Shown: piece after piece, positions 60,889 through 64,000 of the stretch | How positions within the stretch are numbered: the stretch's first letter is position 1 | How the letters are laid out: every line of letters starts with the position of its first letter | Assembly (NCBI GenBank): GCA_903820745.1 | Contig: CAIJIT010000049.1 | Coordinates: 24,268 to 88,267 of the forward strand | Direction of reading: 5' to 3' | Origin: an uncultured Burkholderiales bacterium | GTDB taxonomy: Bacteria > Pseudomonadota > Gammaproteobacteria > Burkholderiales > Burkholderiaceae_C | Length of the DNA stretch: 64,000 nucleotides | The notes under the pieces: generated by a model | Seen by the model: the letters and a program-made list of their open reading frames with translations, nothing else | Told to the model about the DNA's origin: nothing | The model's database searches: none | Program-made: the position numbers and the translations under genes

Positions 60889-60921
60889 AAGTCCCTGGAC
60901 CAACCTCGACAGCAACTCTGT

Positions 60922-62391
60922 ATGACCAAACCCTTGCTCCTGCGCCACTTATTACGCGGCCTGCCGGCCATCCTGGTGCTGGCCGCTGGTTGCGGTTCGG
61001 GCGGATCCTCTTCGGCCGGTGCCGGCAACCCGCTCAGCGGCCTGCAGGTGCAGGCCTGGGTGACCAGCGCCGACAAGACGCTGCTACTGGCCCGCGTGGC
61101 CGACCCGGTTTTCACGGAGTTGCAGCCGGTGGCTTTGACGATCGATGTCGATGCGAGCCAGCGCTTCCAGACCATGGCCGGCTTCGGTGCGGCGATCACT
61201 GATGCCTCGGCCTGGCTGATCCAGAACCGCATGAGCGAGCCGCAGCGCGATGCCTTGTTGCGGGAGTTGTTCGGCCGCGGGCCCGATGGCATCGGCTTTG
61301 ATTTCGCCCGCCTGACGATCGCTGCTTCGGACTATTCGCTCTCCCATTACAGCTTCGACGATCTGCCAGCCGGCCAGACCGACATGGCCTTGGCGGGCTT
61401 TTCGATCGACCCGCTGCGTGCTGCAACGCTGCCGGTCGTCAAGCGCGCACTGGCCGTGAATCCACAGCTGCAGTTGATGGCTTCGCCCTGGAGCGCGCCG
61501 GCCTGGATGAAATCCAGCGGCAGCATGATCAAGGGCAGCCTGAAGCCCGAGATGTACGGCGTTTATGCCGCCTATCTGGGGCGCTATCTGGATGCGATGG
61601 CAGCCGAGGGTGTGCCGATTTTTGCTTTGACCTTGCAGAATGAGCCTGATTTCGAGCCCGGCGACTACCCCGGCATGCGCGTCGATGCGGCGGCCAGGGC
61701 TGCCTTGATCGGCCAGCATTTGGGTCCCTTGCTGGCCAGCCGCAGCCTGAAGACCCGCTTGTTCGATTGGGACCATAACTGGGACCAGCCGCAATCGCCG
61801 CTGGCGGTGCTCGGCGATCCGATTGCAAGGCCCTTTGTTGCCGGCGTGGCCTGGCATTGCTATGCCGGCGATGTCTCGGCCCAGAGCCAGGTGCATGACG
61901 CCTACCCCGACAAGGAAGCCTGGTTCACCGAATGCGCCGGTGGCGATTGGGCGCCGAACTGGGCGGTCAGCCTGCCCTGGCTGATGCATAACCTGGTCAT
62001 CGGCAGCACCCGGGCCTGGGCCAAGGGCGTGCTGATGTGGAACCTGGCGCTGGACGAAAACCATGGGCCGCATCTCGGCGGCTGCAAGGACTGCCGCGGC
62101 GTTGTCACGATCGATTCGAAAAGCGGCGCGGTGACCCGCAATCTCGAGTATTACGGTCTGGCCCATGCCAGCAAGTTCGTGCGTCAGGGGGCACAGCGCA
62201 TCGCCTCGTCGGCTGCCCAGGACGGGGTCGAATCGGTGGCCTTCCGCAATGCTGATGATGGGTCCATCGCCTTGATCGTCTGCAATAACGAGGCCCAACC
62301 GCGCAGCTTTGCCGTGCGTTTTGCCGGTCGGCAATTCACGCAGCAGTTGCCGCCGCAGAGCGTCGCCACCTATACCTGGGCGGCACCCTGA
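60922..62391 (+). CDS. GH30 glycoside hydrolase lipoprotein (glucosylceramidase / endo-beta-1,6-glucanase-like)
   Basis: Lipobox LAAGCGSGG; TMAGFGAAITDASAWLIQ; acid/base LQNEPDFEPGDYPGM; nucleophile WFTECAGGDW. Confidence 0.93.
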   Translation: MTKPLLLRHLLRGLPAILVLAAGCGSGGSSSAGAGNPLSGLQVQAWVTSADKTLLLARVADPVFTELQPVALTIDVDASQRFQTMAGFGAAITDASAWLIQNRMSEPQRDALLRELFGRGPDGIGFDFARLTIAASDYSLSHYSFDDLPAGQTDMALAGFSIDPLRAATLPVVKRALAVNPQLQLMASPWSAPAWMKSSGSMIKGSLKPEMYGVYAAYLGRYLDAMAAEGVPIFALTLQNEPDFEPGDYPGMRVDAAARAALIGQHLGPLLASRSLKTRLFDWDHNWDQPQSPLAVLGDPIARPFVAGVAWHCYAGDVSAQSQVHDAYPDKEAWFTECAGGDWAPNWAVSLPWLMHNLVIGSTRAWAKGVLMWNLALDENHGPHLGGCKDCRGVVTIDSKSGAVTRNLEYYGLAHASKFVRQGAQRIASSAAQDGVESVAFRNADDGSIALIVCNNEAQPRSFAVRFAGRQFTQQLPPQSVATYTWAAP

Positions 62392-62406
62392 ACGGCACCC
62401 TGAGCG

Positions 62407-62673
62407 GCGCCAAGGGGCCAGCCCTTGCTCGGTTTCACGATTGCCGGCGCTGCGCAGATCTTCCGGCCGGCTCAAGCAAGCTTCGTTGATGACCGCGTGA
62501 TCGCCTCGCATCCGCAATTGCGCCATCCGCAAGCAGTGCGTTTCGGTTGGATCGACAACCCGCAGGAAAGCAATCTTTTCAACAGCGCCGCCCTGCCCGC
62601 TGCACCCTTCCGCATTGATGGCTGGCCGCTGTTGACGCAAGGGGTATTGCTCCCGCGGGTCGACTTCGACTGA
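62407..62673 (+). pseudogene. C-terminal remnant of a sialate O-acetylesterase-like gene
   Basis: In-frame GQPLLGFTIAGAAQIFRPAQASFVDDRVIASHPQLRHPQAVRFGWIDNPQESNLFNSAALPAAPFRIDGWP resembles the family C-terminus; catalytic N-terminal part absent. Confidence 0.7.
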
Positions 62674-62796
62674 CCGGCTGTCAACCGTGGGGAATATGGC
62701 CCTCAGAAAAATTTGCGCAACAATCCGGCCGGACGCCGTCAACCGCAGAATCACTTCTGGCGTGCTGCCGGTGATGATGCATGCTCGCTCCATCCG

Positions 62797-63855
62797 ATGT
62801 GGGAGAACCTATTGACGCCGCCTGCCACCGCCTTGCCGCAGTCGAAGCTCGCGAAAGTTGCTCATCTTGTGATCAAGATTTTGCCTGGGTGCGCATTGGC
62901 GGGCGTGATCGCCATGGCGGCCACCTTGGTCTCAACCCTGCATGGTGGACCGCAACTGCTTTATGCCTTGTTTTTCGGCGTGGCGTTTCACTTTCTCAGT
63001 TCGGACCGCAAAGCAAAGCCCGGGATCGAGTTCTGCTCACGCACGGTCTTGCGCCTGGGTGTGGGCTTGCTGGGCGCAAGAATCACGGGCGCGCAGATCG
63101 CGGGGCTGGGTTGGTCAACGGCTGCGATCGTGATCGGTGCTGTGCTGTCGACCCTGTTCCTGGGCTATCTGCTGGGAAAACGTCTCGGACTGCCGCGCGC
63201 TCAAGGCGTGTTGTCGGGCGGGTCTGTGGCCATCTGCGGTGCATCGGCAGCGCTGGCCATTTCAGCGGTCTTGCCGCGAACCAAGGAAAACGAGCGCTTT
63301 ACCCTGATGGTGGTGGTCACCGTGACCGTCTTGTCCACGGTCGCCATGGTGACCTACCCATTGATTGCGAAGTTTTTGCATTTGCCACCTGAGTTGGCGG
63401 GCTTATTTCTGGGCGGAACGATTCACGATGTCGCCCAGGTGGTGGGCGCCGGTTATATGTTGAATCATGAAACAGGCGACTACGCGACCATCGTCAAATT
63501 GTTTCGTGTCTCGATGCTGGCCGTCGTCGTCGTCGTTATATCCAGCATGTTCAAGGCCGAACGAGAACGGGTTGGCAGTGGTACCTCGACGGCAAAGCAA
63601 GCCATGGTTCCCTGGTTTTTATGGGTATTTGTCGCGCTGGTGGCGCTCAACTCATTGGGGGGCGTATCCACAGCAGTTCAGCATGGTTTAAATACGGTGT
63701 CGCGGTTGTGCTTGGTCGTGGCAATTGCGGCTTTGGGTATCAAGACCTCATTTCGTCAATTGTCCAAAGCAGGCTGGCGCCCCTTCACTCTGTTGCTGGT
63801 GGAAACTGTCTGGATGGCCGCCTTTGTACTTGCCGCAATCTATTTGCGCAGCTAA
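62797..63855 (+). CDS. YeiH family putative sulfate exporter
   Basis: FCSRTVLRLGVGLLGARITGAQI, QGVLSGGSVAICGASAALAISAVLP, GTIHDVAQVVGAGYML. Confidence 0.92.
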   Translation: MWENLLTPPATALPQSKLAKVAHLVIKILPGCALAGVIAMAATLVSTLHGGPQLLYALFFGVAFHFLSSDRKAKPGIEFCSRTVLRLGVGLLGARITGAQIAGLGWSTAAIVIGAVLSTLFLGYLLGKRLGLPRAQGVLSGGSVAICGASAALAISAVLPRTKENERFTLMVVVTVTVLSTVAMVTYPLIAKFLHLPPELAGLFLGGTIHDVAQVVGAGYMLNHETGDYATIVKLFRVSMLAVVVVVISSMFKAERERVGSGTSTAKQAMVPWFLWVFVALVALNSLGGVSTAVQHGLNTVSRLCLVVAIAALGIKTSFRQLSKAGWRPFTLLLVETVWMAAFVLAAIYLRS

Positions 63856-63926
63856 GGGCAATACTGTTCAGATAGTGATTTTTCATTGATAATCCATTCT
63901 CATCGAAACCAAGATGGGAATGACAG

Positions 63927-64000
63927 ATGGCAAGAACGCGCAAGACGCTGCCGGCACGAGTTGACATTGCACACTTGATCAGCGCTGGGGTGCTGGCCAG
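63927..64000 (+). CDS. Start of an unidentified CDS truncated by the window end
   Basis: ATG followed by open frame MARTRKTLPARVDIAHLISAGVLA to the window end; preceded by hairpin 63895-63922. Confidence 0.3.
   Translation, partial: MARTRKTLPARVDIAHLISAGVLA

Noticed and set aside
61084-62793. 569-aa minus-strand ORF antisense to GH30
   Set aside because: Shadow ORF of a clearly coding plus-strand frame; no domain signature.

Overview
High-GC proteobacterial chromosomal window (beta-/gammaproteobacterial character inferred from gene content), almost fully coding. No rRNA, tRNA, CRISPR array or transposase was recognised. Left part (0-23 kb): POT peptide transporter, YkgJ-like protein, mnmG-rsmG-parA, a multicopper oxidase/SCO1/cytochrome c-binding-protein cassette, argC, RBBP9-type hydrolase, parB, the prkA-yeaH-spoVR stress cluster and assorted housekeeping genes. 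Two perfect parS sites lie inside mnmG and one near-perfect site lies inside rsmG. An AT-rich intergenic region at 22.6-23.0 kb carries three perfect DnaA boxes plus an in-register TAG trinucleotide array, making it a candidate oriC. Middle (23-29 kb): GDSL lipoprotein, OmpW, queE, a three-domain QueD-like protein and a SUV3-like helicase. Right part (29-62.4 kb): a large beta-glucan utilisation locus with three CUT1 ABC transporters, GH16, two GH1, two GH3, GH2, GH30, a TonB-dependent receptor, two tandem tryptophan-halogenase-family flavoproteins, an EEP-family protein, and a TctE/TctD-like two-component pair whose genes bracket part of the locus. The main original observation is a direct-repeat motif TTAAY-N6-TKAAY (11-bp period). 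It occurs in all four promoter-bearing intergenic regions of this locus, five sites in total, always in the same orientation relative to the downstream gene and about 52-55 or 96-98 bp from its start codon. It is a candidate operator for the response regulator.
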